The notes below the pieces were generated by a model. The model was not told the DNA's origin. It made no database searches and saw only the letters and a program-made list of their open reading frames with translations. Below, piece by piece: positions 1 through 8,833 of a DNA stretch of 64,000 bases. Position numbers and translations under genes: made by a program. The first letter of the stretch is position 1, and each line of letters begins with the position of its first letter. The DNA comes from Streptomyces spororaveus (GTDB lineage: Bacteria; Actinomycetota; Actinomycetes; Streptomycetales; Streptomycetaceae): contig NZ_BNED01000005.1 of assembly GCF_016755875.1 (NCBI RefSeq), forward strand, positions 7,887,501 to 7,951,500, given 5' to 3'.

Positions 1-119
1 GCGCGGCGCCGGCCGGTGACATCGGCATGGCGTCGGTGCCCGGGACCCAGGTCCTGAGCAACGAGGCCCTGATGAAGGGCGCGGCTGGTCAGTGGACCGG
101 CACCATCATGACCAAGTAG
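1..119 (+). CDS. C-terminal fragment of an unidentified protein (cut by window start)
   Basis: An open frame enters from the left edge and ends at TAG 117-119, giving about 38 residues that end in GTIMTK. The codons have the expected G/C third positions, so this is probably the tail of a real gene. The Gly/Ala/Thr-rich sequence has no motif I recognise and the function cannot be stated. Confidence 0.45.
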   Translation, partial: AAPAGDIGMASVPGTQVLSNEALMKGAAGQWTGTIMTK

Positions 120-183
120 CTCCCGGCACGGGCTGTCCGCCTGCGGTACCAAGGCCCCGCCGCACGGCGGCCGCCCCCGGGGG

Positions 184-384
184 TCAGCGGCGGCGGTTGA
201 GCTCGCCGGGCGGGATGTAGAACCTGCGCGCGGGGGACAGTTTGTCGAAGCGGGCCTGTTGGCGGGCCTGTTCCTCCATCTGCAGCCCCTCCAGGTTCTT
301 CGTGCGCGTGGCTCTGTCGGTCCACAGCAGGAACCCGACCAATGCGGCGATGGGCCCGCCCACACAAGCATAGAAAACGAGCAT
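184..384 (-). CDS. small single-pass membrane protein, unknown function
   Basis: This 66-residue protein has one N-terminal hydrophobic segment (about residues 2-21) followed by a charged tail rich in Arg, Glu and Gln, as expected for a small membrane protein with a cytoplasmic tail. A purine-rich AAGGA lies just upstream of the ATG at 384. It stands alone, divergent from the GntR/ABC operon. I do not recognise a family. The clear membrane segment and tidy start make it a likely real gene. Confidence 0.55.
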   Translation of the reverse strand: MLVFYACVGGPIAALVGFLLWTDRATRTKNLEGLQMEEQARQQARFDKLSPARRFYIPPGELNRRR

Positions 385-514
385 GTCCTTCGTCCCCCCT
401 GGCGAAGATCATCAAGTGTGCCGAGTCTGCTGGAGCCGCGGGGCGTGCGTCAAGACGCCACGGGTGCGTCATCACCCTTGATTTCGGTGCGAGTTGACAG
501 CAGCGCCACTCCTG

Positions 515-552
515 CACCACCCTTTCACTACTTACCTAGTGAAAGGGTGGTG
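515..552. promoter_or_regulatory. perfect 16-bp inverted repeat, likely GntR (YtrA-type) operator
   Basis: CACCACCCTTTCACTA (515-530) is followed by 6 bp and then its exact reverse complement (537-552). It ends 5 bp before the GTG of the GntR gene. YtrA-type regulators usually repress their own operon from such a palindrome, so this is the probable autoregulatory site for the regulator and ABC genes. A TTGACA hexamer lies at 494-499, but no convincing -10 at standard spacing was found. Confidence 0.7.
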
Positions 553-557
553 TTGGC

Positions 558-947
558 GTGCTGGAGTACCGCATCGACCGGCGCAGCGGCATCGCCACGT
601 ACGTCCAGATCGTCCAGCAGACCAAACGGGCCCTACGCCTCGGCCTGCTGGAGCCGGGCGACAAGCTGCCGACGGCGCGCGAGGTCGTGGAGGCCACCGC
701 CATCAACCCGAACACCGTCCTCAAGGCCTACCGCGAACTGGAACGCGAAGGCCTCGTCGAGGCGAAGCGCGGGCTGGGCACCTTCATCCAGAAGTCCCTG
801 GGCAGCACCCCGGCCGACTCTCCGCTGCGCGGCGAACTCGCCGACTGGGCCCGGCGGGCCCAGGACGCCGGTCTGGAACGCGACGACGTGGCCGCGCTCT
901 TCACATCCGTACTGGAACAACTCTTCGAGGGGGACGACGAAACATGA
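558..947 (+). CDS. GntR family (YtrA-type) transcriptional regulator
   Basis: A 129-residue one-domain regulator. Residues 10-75 form the GntR winged helix (LPTAREVVEATAINPNTVLK, then the wing GLVEAKRGLGTFI). The short C-terminal tail of helices, with no large effector domain, is the hallmark of the YtrA subfamily, which controls linked ABC transporters. The GTG start at 558 lies just after the 16-bp palindrome. The stop overlaps the ATG of the ATPase gene (ATGA at 944-947), so regulator and transporter are translationally coupled. It probably represses the operon; the inducer is unknown (cell-envelope-active compounds are typical for the family). Confidence 0.88.
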   Translation: MLEYRIDRRSGIATYVQIVQQTKRALRLGLLEPGDKLPTAREVVEATAINPNTVLKAYRELEREGLVEAKRGLGTFIQKSLGSTPADSPLRGELADWARRAQDAGLERDDVAALFTSVLEQLFEGDDET

Positions 948-1831
948 CGGAAACCGTGATAGAGGCGGAGGGCCTCGGGCTGCGCCACGGACGCCGGGGA
1001 GGCTGGGCGCTGCGCGACTGCACCTTCCGCCTCCCCGAGGGCCGGGTGTGCGCGGTCGTCGGCCCCAACGGCGCCGGGAAGTCCTCTCTGCTCGCCCTTG
1101 CCGCCGGCCTCCTGCTCCCCACGGAGGGCACCCTGCGGACGGCGCCGCGCGAGACACTCGCGTACGTCGGGCAGGACAAGCCGCTCTACCCGCAGCTCAC
1201 CATCGGCGAGACCCTGCGGATGGGCCGCGAGCTCAACCCGGAGCGCTGGGACGCCACGACGGCGCAGCGGATCGTCGAGGCCGGGGGGCTCGACCCGCGC
1301 ACCAAGGTCCGTACCCTCTCCGGCGGGCAGCGCACCCGCGTGGCGCTGGCTCTGGCCCTCGGAAAGCGACCCGTCCTGATGCTCCTCGACGAGCCGATGG
1401 CCGACCTCGACCCGCTCGCCCGGCTTGAGCTCATGGGCGCCCTGATGGCCGATGCCGCCGAGAACGGCACCTCCGTGGTGATGTCCTCGCACATCCTCAC
1501 CGAGCTGGAGGGCGCCTGCGACCACCTCCTCCTCGTCGACCGCGGCCGGATCCGCCTGTGCGGCCCCATCGACGAGGTCGGCGCGGCCCACCGGCTGCTC
1601 ACCGGCCCCGTCGCCGCCGCCACCCAGCTCGCCGCCCACACCGTCGTCGAGTCCCGTACGACGGGCCGCCAGCTCACCGCCCTGGTGCGGCCGACGGGGC
1701 CGGTCGACAGCCGGGTCTGGCAGCCCGAGAACCCGACCCTGGAGGAAATCCTGCTCGCCCACCTGCGTTCCCCCGATGCCCCGTCCTTCACCACCGGGGA
1801 CTCCCTCACCACGACAGGAGTGCGGGCATGA
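944..1831 (+). CDS. ABC transporter ATP-binding protein
   Basis: A 295-residue nucleotide-binding subunit. It has the Walker A motif GPNGAGKSS near residue 45, a Q-loop (YVGQD), the signature LSGGQ, Walker B (LMLLDEPMADLD) and a switch His in MSSHIL. The layout matches DrrA/YtrB-like exporters paired with a single permease. It overlaps the regulator upstream and the permease downstream (ATGA at 1828-1831). With the permease it would energise export of, or protection against, an unidentified, possibly antimicrobial, substrate at the cytoplasmic membrane. Confidence 0.9.
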   Translation: MTETVIEAEGLGLRHGRRGGWALRDCTFRLPEGRVCAVVGPNGAGKSSLLALAAGLLLPTEGTLRTAPRETLAYVGQDKPLYPQLTIGETLRMGRELNPERWDATTAQRIVEAGGLDPRTKVRTLSGGQRTRVALALALGKRPVLMLLDEPMADLDPLARLELMGALMADAAENGTSVVMSSHILTELEGACDHLLLVDRGRIRLCGPIDEVGAAHRLLTGPVAAATQLAAHTVVESRTTGRQLTALVRPTGPVDSRVWQPENPTLEEILLAHLRSPDAPSFTTGDSLTTTGVRA

Positions 1832-2760
1832 GCGGCCTGGCGCTGAAGGGCCCGTACTGGGTCGCCGCCCGTCAGCACCGGCGCGCACTGTGGGGGGTGC
1901 CCGCCGTCGTGGCCGCCGGTCTCGTCGCCGTGGTCGCCCTGCGTTCCTGGGCCGAGGGCCCGAACTCGGGCGGGGCGGGCGGGCCGGTCCCGAACGACGG
2001 CTACCAGATGCTGCGCCTCTGCATGGAGTACGCCGGTACGTGCCTGCTGTTCCTGCCGTTACTGGTGGGGGCCTTCGTCGCGGGTCCGGTGACGGCCCGC
2101 GAGCTGGAGAGCGGCACCTGGCGGCTCGCCCTCACGCAGTCGACCACCCCGAAGACCTGGCTCGGCTCGAAGGTCGCGGTGGCGGCAGCCGTGTCGGTGC
2201 TGGGCGGGGCCGCCCTCGCCGGGGTCTACCGCCTCGGCTGGGCACGGGTGACCGGCAGCTACCAGCTCCACTGGGCGGACCGCGGGGTGTACGAAGCCTC
2301 CGGCCCGGTGCTCGTCGCCTACTGCCTGCTCGGCGTCGCCCTCGGCGTGCTCGTCGGCCAGCTGGTCCGCCGCACCCTGGCCGCCATGGCGCTCACCGGG
2401 ATGCTCACCGGCCTGGTGATGCTGGGCCTCGGCGCACTGCGGTGGTCGCTGCTCCCCGTGGAGACGGCCACGATGCCGGTGCGGGGGAACCTCTTCGAGG
2501 TGCTGCCGTCCTCCGCCCTGATGACGGACACCGGGCTGCTCACCTCCACGGGTGAGCGCCTGCCCGAGTACGCCTGCTTCGAACGGACCCACCACCTGAG
2601 CACCTGCCCGTCGGACATGGACGTCACGGGCTGGTACGTGGAGTTCCACCCGGCCTCGCACTACTGGCCGACGCAGCTCCTGGAGAGCTCGCTGGTCCTG
2701 GCCCTGGCAGGTGCCGCGCTTTTCTTCGCCTTCCGGCTCGTGGGCGCCCGGCGCGCCTGA
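1828..2760 (+). CDS. ABC transporter permease (ABC-2 type), contains a TTA codon
   Basis: A 310-residue integral membrane protein with about six hydrophobic segments (around residues 25-40, 65-90, 115-135, 165-185, 190-215 and 285-305). It is the membrane partner of the upstream ATPase, whose stop it overlaps. Codon 2059-2061 (the first L of LLVGAF) is TTA. In Streptomyces TTA is read only by the bldA tRNA, so translation may be tied to development. The substrate is unknown. The family call rests on gene order and topology rather than a distinctive motif. Confidence 0.82.
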   Translation: MSGLALKGPYWVAARQHRRALWGVPAVVAAGLVAVVALRSWAEGPNSGGAGGPVPNDGYQMLRLCMEYAGTCLLFLPLLVGAFVAGPVTARELESGTWRLALTQSTTPKTWLGSKVAVAAAVSVLGGAALAGVYRLGWARVTGSYQLHWADRGVYEASGPVLVAYCLLGVALGVLVGQLVRRTLAAMALTGMLTGLVMLGLGALRWSLLPVETATMPVRGNLFEVLPSSALMTDTGLLTSTGERLPEYACFERTHHLSTCPSDMDVTGWYVEFHPASHYWPTQLLESSLVLALAGAALFFAFRLVGARRA

Positions 2761-2795
2761 GCCGTCGGCGGCCCCGCGGTCAGCACGCTTGGGGC

Positions 2796-4121
2796 ATGAC
2801 CACACCCGCCGCCAGTCCGGTCCGGCCTGCGTCGAAGGCCCGGCCGGACGACGCGCGCCGGGCGCTGGTGGCGGGATCTGTCGGCAACTTCATCGAGTGG
2901 TACGAGTTCGGGATCTACGGCTACTTCGCCACCGTCATCGCGGCGCAGTTCTTCACGCCGGAGGGCGGCAGCGAGGCGGAGGGGCTCGTCAAGGCGTACG
3001 CGTCGTTCGCCTTGGCGTTCTTCTTCCGGCCGGTCGGGGCCGCGGTGTTCGGGCGGTTCGGTGACCGGGTGGGCCGGCGGCCCGCGCTCGTCCTGGTCGT
3101 CTGTCTGATGACCGGCGCCACGGCGGCGATCGGCGCGCTGCCGACGTACGCCACGATCGGCGCCGCCGCGCCATGGCTCCTGACACTCCTGCGGATCCTG
3201 CAAGGGCTGTCGGCGGGCGGGGAGTTCGGCGGAGCGGTCTCGGTCATGACGGAATGCGCCCCGCCGGGCCGCCGGGGCCTGTACGGGGCCTGGCAGTCGT
3301 TCACGGTCGCGCTCGGCCTGCTCGCCGGAGCCGCGGTGGCGGTGGTCCTGGCGAGCGTCCTGACCACGTCGCAGCTGCACGGGTGGGGCTGGCGGGTGCC
3401 GTTCCTGCTGACCCTCCCCCTGGGGCTCGTCGCGCTGCGGCTGCGGTTGCGGCTGCCCCCGGACGAGCCGCCCCCGCCCGCCCCGCCCGTCCTCGCGCCT
3501 CCCGCCCCCGGGCCGCGGACGCGCGCGGGGGAGACGGTACGGGCCGTGGTCCTGGGCGTCGGGCGGATGATGGGCTGGTCGGCCGCCGGCTACACGTTCC
3601 TCGTCGTCCTGCCCTCCTACCTGCAGAGCACGCTCGGTACCACCTTCCGCCAGGCCCTGCTCGGCACGGTCCTGGCGAACCTGGGATTCGCCGCGTCGAT
3701 CCTGCCCGCCGGCCGGCTGAGCGACCGGATCGGGCGGCGGACGGTGATGGTGACGGGCGCCCTGCTGGTGGCCGTGCTCGCGCTCCCGCTGCTGCACCTG
3801 GTGCAGGATCCCGGCAGACCGGCGTACGTGAAGGGAGCGGCGCTGTTCGCCGCGGGCGTCTGCGTCGGCCTGATGGCGGGGCCGGGGCCCGCGATGCTGG
3901 CCGAGATGTTCCCGGCCAGGGTGCGCTGCACCGGGCTCGGCCTGGCGTACGCGCTGTCCAACGCCGTGTTCTCGGGCTGCGCGGGACTGATCATCACCGA
4001 GGTGGTCGGGCGGACCGGGAACGTCGACGTCCCCGGGTACTACGCCGCGGTGACCTGCGCGGTGAGCCTCGCCGCCCTGCTGACCCTGCGCGGCGACGAC
4101 CACGAGCGGGCACTGCGGTGA
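2796..4121 (+). CDS. MFS transporter, metabolite:H+ symporter (MHS) family
   Basis: A 441-residue, 12-TM transporter. The N-terminal GNFIEWYEFGIYGYFA is typical of MHS members (KgtP, ProP, ShiA). The loop 2-3 motif GDRVGRRP is present and is echoed in the second half by SDRIGRR. A Pro/Ala-rich cytoplasmic loop separates the halves. The stop overlaps the GTG of anmK (GTGA at 4118-4121), so it may import a compound linked to cell-wall sugar or nucleoside salvage. That substrate is inferred from neighbours only; family members carry dicarboxylates, osmolytes or shikimate. Confidence 0.87.
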   Translation: MTTPAASPVRPASKARPDDARRALVAGSVGNFIEWYEFGIYGYFATVIAAQFFTPEGGSEAEGLVKAYASFALAFFFRPVGAAVFGRFGDRVGRRPALVLVVCLMTGATAAIGALPTYATIGAAAPWLLTLLRILQGLSAGGEFGGAVSVMTECAPPGRRGLYGAWQSFTVALGLLAGAAVAVVLASVLTTSQLHGWGWRVPFLLTLPLGLVALRLRLRLPPDEPPPPAPPVLAPPAPGPRTRAGETVRAVVLGVGRMMGWSAAGYTFLVVLPSYLQSTLGTTFRQALLGTVLANLGFAASILPAGRLSDRIGRRTVMVTGALLVAVLALPLLHLVQDPGRPAYVKGAALFAAGVCVGLMAGPGPAMLAEMFPARVRCTGLGLAYALSNAVFSGCAGLIITEVVGRTGNVDVPGYYAAVTCAVSLAALLTLRGDDHERALR

Positions 4122-5386
4122 GCGCCCTGCGCGTGGTCGGGCTGATGTCCGGCACCTCGTACGACGCGATCGACGCGGCCGCCGCCGACCTCTCCCTCGA
4201 CGGCGACACACTGGTGCTCACGCCCCTGGGAATGATCAGCACGGCCTACGACGACGACCTGCGGGCGGAGTTGGCCAGGACCCTGCCGCCCGGCCGGACG
4301 GACCTGGCCGCGGTGTGCCGGCTCGACACCGGCATCGGACGGGCCTTCGCCGCCGCGGCGGTGCGAGCGGACGAGGAGCTGTGCGGCGGACGGGCCGACC
4401 TGGTGGCGTCGCACGGGCAGACCGTCTACCACTGGGCCGAGGACGGCCGGGTGAACGGGACGCTCCAGATCGGCGAGGCGGCCTGGATCGCCGAGGCGAC
4501 CGGCCGGCCCGTCGTCTCCGGCTTCCGTACCCGCGACGTGGCGGCCGGGGGACAGGGCGCGCCCCTCGTCAGCATCGTCGACGTGATGTGGCTACGGGGG
4601 CGGCCCGGGGTGCCGGTCGCACTCAACCTGGGCGGGATCGGGAACGTGACGGTCGTGCCCGGCGGGGCGGAGGGCACCGCGGGCGAACCGCTGGCCTTCG
4701 ACACCGGCCCCGCCAACGCGCTGATCGACGCGGCGGTGCGCGCCCTGGCCGGCCGCGACGCCTCGGGCGAGGCGTACGCGATGGACGCGGGCGGAGCGCT
4801 CGCCGCGCGGGGCGTGGTCCACCCGCCGCTGCTGCGCAGGCTGCTGGACGACCCGTACTACGCCCGCCCCGCACCGAAGACGACGGGCAAGGAACTGTTC
4901 CACCTGCCCTATCTGCGCTCCGCGCTGGCCTCGTCCGGACCGCTGCCCGCCGAGGACGTCGTGGCCACCCTGACCCGGCTCACGGCCCGGACCGTCGCCG
5001 AAGCGATCCGGCCCTTCGGGGCGACCGAGGTGATCGCGTCGGGCGGCGGGACCCGCAACCCGGTCCTGATGGACTGGCTGCGGGAGGAACTGGACGGGTC
5101 ATGCGGGTCTGCCGGGTCTGCCGGGTCCGTCGGGTGCGTGGTGCGGTCCTCGGACGAACTCGGGCTGCCCGCGGGCGCGAAGGAGGCGTACGCCTTCGCC
5201 GTCCTGGGCTGGCTCACGGCGCACGGTCTGCCCGGCACCGTCCCTTCGTGCACCGGCGCCCGGCACGCGAGCGTCCTCGGCTCGATCACGCCCGGCGGTC
5301 CCGGACTGCGCCTGCCGCGGCCGCCGGCGACGGCACCGGTCCGGCTGACCGTCGCCGAGCCCGCCGCGAGGTGCCGTACCCGGTGA
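4118..5386 (+). CDS. anmK: anhydro-N-acetylmuramic acid kinase
   Basis: A 422-residue sugar kinase of the ASKHA fold. It opens with VGLMSGTSYDAIDAA, the AnmK phosphate-1 motif (usually MSGTSLDG), followed by ASHGQTVYH, NLGGIGN and a C-terminal ASGGGTRNP. It phosphorylates 1,6-anhydro-MurNAc with simultaneous ring opening to give MurNAc-6-P in peptidoglycan recycling. The GTG at 4118 overlaps the transporter stop. A short Ser/Ala/Gly repeat (GSAGSAGS) near residue 330 looks like a low-complexity insertion. The downstream nucleoside hydrolase suggests a salvage operon. Confidence 0.9.
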   Translation: MSALRVVGLMSGTSYDAIDAAAADLSLDGDTLVLTPLGMISTAYDDDLRAELARTLPPGRTDLAAVCRLDTGIGRAFAAAAVRADEELCGGRADLVASHGQTVYHWAEDGRVNGTLQIGEAAWIAEATGRPVVSGFRTRDVAAGGQGAPLVSIVDVMWLRGRPGVPVALNLGGIGNVTVVPGGAEGTAGEPLAFDTGPANALIDAAVRALAGRDASGEAYAMDAGGALAARGVVHPPLLRRLLDDPYYARPAPKTTGKELFHLPYLRSALASSGPLPAEDVVATLTRLTARTVAEAIRPFGATEVIASGGGTRNPVLMDWLREELDGSCGSAGSAGSVGCVVRSSDELGLPAGAKEAYAFAVLGWLTAHGLPGTVPSCTGARHASVLGSITPGGPGLRLPRPPATAPVRLTVAEPAARCRTR

Positions 5387-5493
5387 CGCGGAGCGCGGTC
5401 GACCGACCGCGCGTGCTTCGGGCGAGGCGGTGTGGTCACGGCACCGGCACGGGCGCACACTGGTGCTCCCTGTCCCGCGGAGCCAGGAGTGAC

Positions 5494-6453
5494 GTGCCCG
5501 TCCCGATCATCATCGACTGCGACCCCGGACATGACGACGCCCTCGCGATCATGCTGGCCGCCGGGGACCCGGCGGTGGACCTGCTGGGCATCACCACCGT
5601 CGCGGGCAACCAGACCCTCGACAAGACCACGCTCAACGCCCGCCGGGTCTGCACGGTCGCCGGGATCACGGACGTCCCCGTCGCGGCCGGTTGCGACCGG
5701 CCGCTCGTCCAGCCGCTCGACGTGGCGGCCGAAGTGCACGGGCCCACCGGACTGGACGGGCCGATGTTCCCGGATCCCACGGTGGACGTGGTCCCCGAAC
5801 ACGCCGTGGACCTCATCCACCGGTTGCTCGCCGAGCATCCCGAGCCGGTCACCCTCGTCCCGACCGCGCCGCTGACGAACATCGCCCTGCTGCTGACGCG
5901 GTACCCGCGGGACGCCTCCCGGATCCGCGAGATCGTCCTGATGGGCGGCTCGACCGAGCGCGGCAACCGGACCCCTGCCGCCGAGTTCAACATCCTCACC
6001 GATCCGGAGGCCGCCGACATCGTCTTCCGCTCAGGGGTACCGATCACCATGTGCGGGCTCAACGTCACCCACCAGGCACTGGCGACCCCCGAAGTGGTGG
6101 CCCGGTTCGTGGCCCTGGGCACACCCCTCGGGCGAACCTGCGCGGAACTGCTGACCTACTTCGGGTCCACCTACCGCGCGCTGTTCGGGTTCTCCAGCCC
6201 GCCGCTGCACGACCCCGTGGCGGTGGCCCGGGTCATCGATCCCCGGCTGGTGCACTGTGTGGACGCCGCGGTCGCCGTGGAGTTGCGGGGCCGGTACACG
6301 CGCGGCGCCACCGTGGTGGACCTGCACCACTCCACGGGCCGCCCGGTCAACGCGAGCGTGGCCGTGACCCTGGAGACCGGCCCGTTCTGGGACCGGATGG
6401 TCGGCGCCGTCGAGGCTCTCGGCGCGCGTGCCCACGGGCCGACGCCCACCTGA
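5494..6453 (+). CDS. ribonucleoside hydrolase (inosine-uridine preferring family)
   Basis: A 319-residue enzyme that hydrolyses the N-glycosidic bond of ribonucleosides to base and ribose. The N-terminal DCDPGHDDAL supplies the Ca2+-binding Asp cluster that defines the family, and a late Asp (HDPVAVA) completes the site. The GTG at 5494 follows AGGAG at 5485-5489; starting further upstream would add non-family sequence. It is probably part of a salvage group with anmK. Substrate preference (inosine, uridine or purine-specific) cannot be read from the sequence. Confidence 0.9.
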   Translation: MPVPIIIDCDPGHDDALAIMLAAGDPAVDLLGITTVAGNQTLDKTTLNARRVCTVAGITDVPVAAGCDRPLVQPLDVAAEVHGPTGLDGPMFPDPTVDVVPEHAVDLIHRLLAEHPEPVTLVPTAPLTNIALLLTRYPRDASRIREIVLMGGSTERGNRTPAAEFNILTDPEAADIVFRSGVPITMCGLNVTHQALATPEVVARFVALGTPLGRTCAELLTYFGSTYRALFGFSSPPLHDPVAVARVIDPRLVHCVDAAVAVELRGRYTRGATVVDLHHSTGRPVNASVAVTLETGPFWDRMVGAVEALGARAHGPTPT

Positions 6454-6465
6454 CACCGGGCCCGG

Positions 6466-7956
6466 TCAGCGCGGCAGGCCGACGGCGTCCAGCAGCGCGT
6501 GCAGGCGTACGGCCGGCAACCCCGGGTTCGCCGCGGCGCCTTCGGCCGTCGCCGGGTCCTGGAGCAGTCTCTCCAGGGCGTCTCCGGAGAACAGCGGGTT
6601 GGACGCCGCCGCCCGGCGGACGCGCGGGTCCGGGTCCGTCAGCAGTTCGACCGGGGCCCGCCCGGTCGGATCGGCGGCCGCCAGCGCCCGGACCTCCGGG
6701 TCCTCGTGCCCGAGCAGGTGGGCCAGGCCGGTCCGCGGCAGCCGGGACTGCACGAGCAGGTGGGGGCGTTGCCGGGGGCGGGCCACGAATGCCGCGAGGA
6801 CGGTCTCGGCCGGGGCCAGGGGGTGGCAGGAGGCCAGCCGGTGGCGCACGCTCTCGTCCGGGTCCTCCGCCAGCCGTGCCACCAGGTCGGAGGGGAGTGC
6901 GGCGCACGTGGCGGCCGCCCGGCGCAGCGCCACCTCCTCGGACACCGCGCACGCCCGGTACCAGTCCAGGTCCGGCTCCTCGTACGGCTCCAGGATCGGG
7001 CAGGTGCAGTCGTTCTCGCCTTCGCCCATCTCGTGGTCGACGGCCAGGCACTGCGCCCGGGTGCGGGGCAGCGGCTGTACCCGGGCACGGGTGCGGACCC
7101 GCTCGTCGGGGTCCTCGGCGAGCTCCGCCCACAGCGCGGGATCGAGGTCGGCCCGCTGGGCGACGCGTTCGCGGACCTGGGGGTCCGCGTCACGGGCGAG
7201 CCGGGCGAGGGCGTCGCGGGGGGTGTACGGGTTGCCGGCGATGGACCACCGGCACTGCGGATCGGCCAGGGACGCCTCGACGACCGCGTCCGACAGCGCG
7301 TGGTTGTTGAGGATCACCCACCGGGCGTGGCCGCGTTCCGGGAGGTCCGCCTCCATGGCCGCGGGGTCCGCGCTCCGTACGTAGTGCCCGGCGGATGCCC
7401 GGACGTCCGGGTGCGGGTCGGTCAGCAGGGCCTCCCGCTGCGCCGGGGTGAGCCAGGACCACAACCCCGTCGTGAGGGACCGCAGTGCGGGATGCTCGTG
7501 CCCGAGCATCCTGTACCGGAAGGCGAGGGTCACCTGGAAGGAGCCCAGCAGCTCCCACACGATCTCCGAGGCGGTCAGCAGCTGGGGATCATCGTCCTCG
7601 GCGGTCAGCAGGGCGATGAGGACGTCGTCGGGCAGCGGTGCGGGTTGGCGTGGGCGCGGGTGGGGACCTGAGGCGAGTTGCGCGCGGACCAGATCGTGGG
7701 GGTCCGCGACCAGCCGGCCGCGCTGGGCCGGCGGGACGTGGGGGTTGCGGGCGAAGGACCGGCGGACCCTGAACTCGGGGTGCGCGACCACCGCGTCCAT
7801 GACCTCCTGGGGCAGGCCGCGTTCCTCGCAGAGGATCCGCCGTGCTTCCGCGACGGCCGGGTCCAGCAGCCGCAGCAGAACGCCGGCCGGGGCGCCCGGG
7901 TTGGCCGCGACCCCGCGTGACCACAGTTCCGCGAGAGCGGAGGAGGAGAGTGACAT
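6466..7956 (-). CDS. leucine-rich-repeat-variant (LRV-like) helical repeat protein
   Basis: A 496-residue protein made almost wholly of short helical repeats of about 24 residues, recognisable by recurring phrases such as LLTDPHPDVRASAG, LARDADPQVRERVAQ, LAEDPDERVRTRA and LLTDPDPRVRRAAASNP. Such LRV/HEAT-like solenoids are common in Streptomyces and act as protein-interaction scaffolds. No catalytic domain or signal peptide is seen. A Cys-rich patch (ENDCTCPI) near residue 310 could hold a metal. It converges on the nucleoside hydrolase with only 12 bp between stops. The partner and role are unknown. Confidence 0.8.
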   Translation of the reverse strand: MSLSSSALAELWSRGVAANPGAPAGVLLRLLDPAVAEARRILCEERGLPQEVMDAVVAHPEFRVRRSFARNPHVPPAQRGRLVADPHDLVRAQLASGPHPRPRQPAPLPDDVLIALLTAEDDDPQLLTASEIVWELLGSFQVTLAFRYRMLGHEHPALRSLTTGLWSWLTPAQREALLTDPHPDVRASAGHYVRSADPAAMEADLPERGHARWVILNNHALSDAVVEASLADPQCRWSIAGNPYTPRDALARLARDADPQVRERVAQRADLDPALWAELAEDPDERVRTRARVQPLPRTRAQCLAVDHEMGEGENDCTCPILEPYEEPDLDWYRACAVSEEVALRRAAATCAALPSDLVARLAEDPDESVRHRLASCHPLAPAETVLAAFVARPRQRPHLLVQSRLPRTGLAHLLGHEDPEVRALAAADPTGRAPVELLTDPDPRVRRAAASNPLFSGDALERLLQDPATAEGAAANPGLPAVRLHALLDAVGLPR

Positions 7957-8002
7957 CCGGCCATCCTGTCAGCGTCTCCGGCGAGGTTCCCGAGCCGGGT
8001 GT

Positions 8003-8033
8003 TTGACCTTGCCACTGGCGGCAGGGTTGAACG
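8003..8033 (+). promoter_or_regulatory. MerR-type promoter with dyad in an elongated spacer
   Basis: TTGACC (8003-8008) is followed by 19 bp and TGAACG (8028-8033). The spacer holds the dyad CCTTGCC (8007-8013) / GGCAGGG (8020-8026), which matches at six of seven positions. A 19-bp spacer with a central dyad is the classic target of MerR activators, and a MerR gene lies downstream in the same unit. Transcription would begin almost at the ATG at 8042, giving a leaderless or very short leader. Confidence 0.6.
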
Positions 8034-8041
8034 ATGTCGGC

Positions 8042-8806
8042 ATGGACCACGACGCCGAACGGCACAGCAGCAGGATCGTCCTCGTCACCGGGGCCGGCAC
8101 CGGGATCGGCCGGGCCACCGCCCGCGCCTTCGCGGCCGAGGGAGCCCACGTGATCGCGGTCGGACGCCGGCCCGAACCACTGGGCGAGACCGCCGCGTCC
8201 GACCGGGCCCGGATCACGCCGCTGGTCGCCGACATCACGGCCGAGGGCGAGCCCGAGCGGATCGTCCGGAGGGTGCGGGAGACGTACGGGCGGCTGGACG
8301 TACTGGTCAACAACGCGGGCATCGTACGGAGCGGCGCCCTCGGCGCCCTCACGCCGGAGACGATCGCGCCTCAGATCGCCACCAACCTGGTCGCCCCCAT
8401 CCTGCTGGCGCAAGCCGCGCTGCCCGCGCTGGAGGGCACCAAAGGGCTGATCGTCAATGTCAGCACCTCCGTGGGCCAGCGGGCCTGGCCGGGCAGCTCG
8501 GTCTATGCCGCGACCAAGGCCGCGCTGGAACTGCTGACCCGGAGCTGGGCGGTGGAACTGGCACCCCGGGGGGTCCGGGTGGTGGCGGTCGCCCCGGGCG
8601 CGGTCGAAACCCCGATCGGCGAGCACCAGGGCCTGACGCCCGAGCAGGTGGGAGCGGTGCGCGCGTGGCAGCTGGCGCACACCCCGTTGGGCCGGATCGG
8701 CCGGCCGGAGGAAGTCGCCTGGGCAATCACCCAGCTTGCCGCGCCCGGCGCGTCGTTCGTGACCGGCGTGGTACTCCCGGTCGACGGCGGGGCTGTTGTG
8801 GCGTGA
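8042..8806 (+). CDS. SDR family NAD(P)-dependent oxidoreductase
   Basis: A 254-residue classical short-chain dehydrogenase. It has the Rossmann motif TGAGTGIG near residue 16, NNAG near residue 92, catalytic Ser (NVSTSVG) and YAATK, and the C-terminal FVTGVVLPVDGG. The following MerR gene starts 27 bp after its stop, and the SDR promoter carries a MerR-like dyad. The pair therefore probably forms an inducible unit for a reactive carbonyl or other small molecule. The substrate cannot be deduced. Confidence 0.9.
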   Translation: MDHDAERHSSRIVLVTGAGTGIGRATARAFAAEGAHVIAVGRRPEPLGETAASDRARITPLVADITAEGEPERIVRRVRETYGRLDVLVNNAGIVRSGALGALTPETIAPQIATNLVAPILLAQAALPALEGTKGLIVNVSTSVGQRAWPGSSVYAATKAALELLTRSWAVELAPRGVRVVAVAPGAVETPIGEHQGLTPEQVGAVRAWQLAHTPLGRIGRPEEVAWAITQLAAPGASFVTGVVLPVDGGAVVA

Positions 8807-8833
8807 TAGGAGTGGCCACCGGAGGTGGCACAG

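Noticed and set aside
6451..6468. Bidirectional terminator between the nucleoside hydrolase and LRV genes
   Set aside because: The CCGGGCCCGG core is palindromic but too short a loop for a good hairpin and it overlaps both stops.
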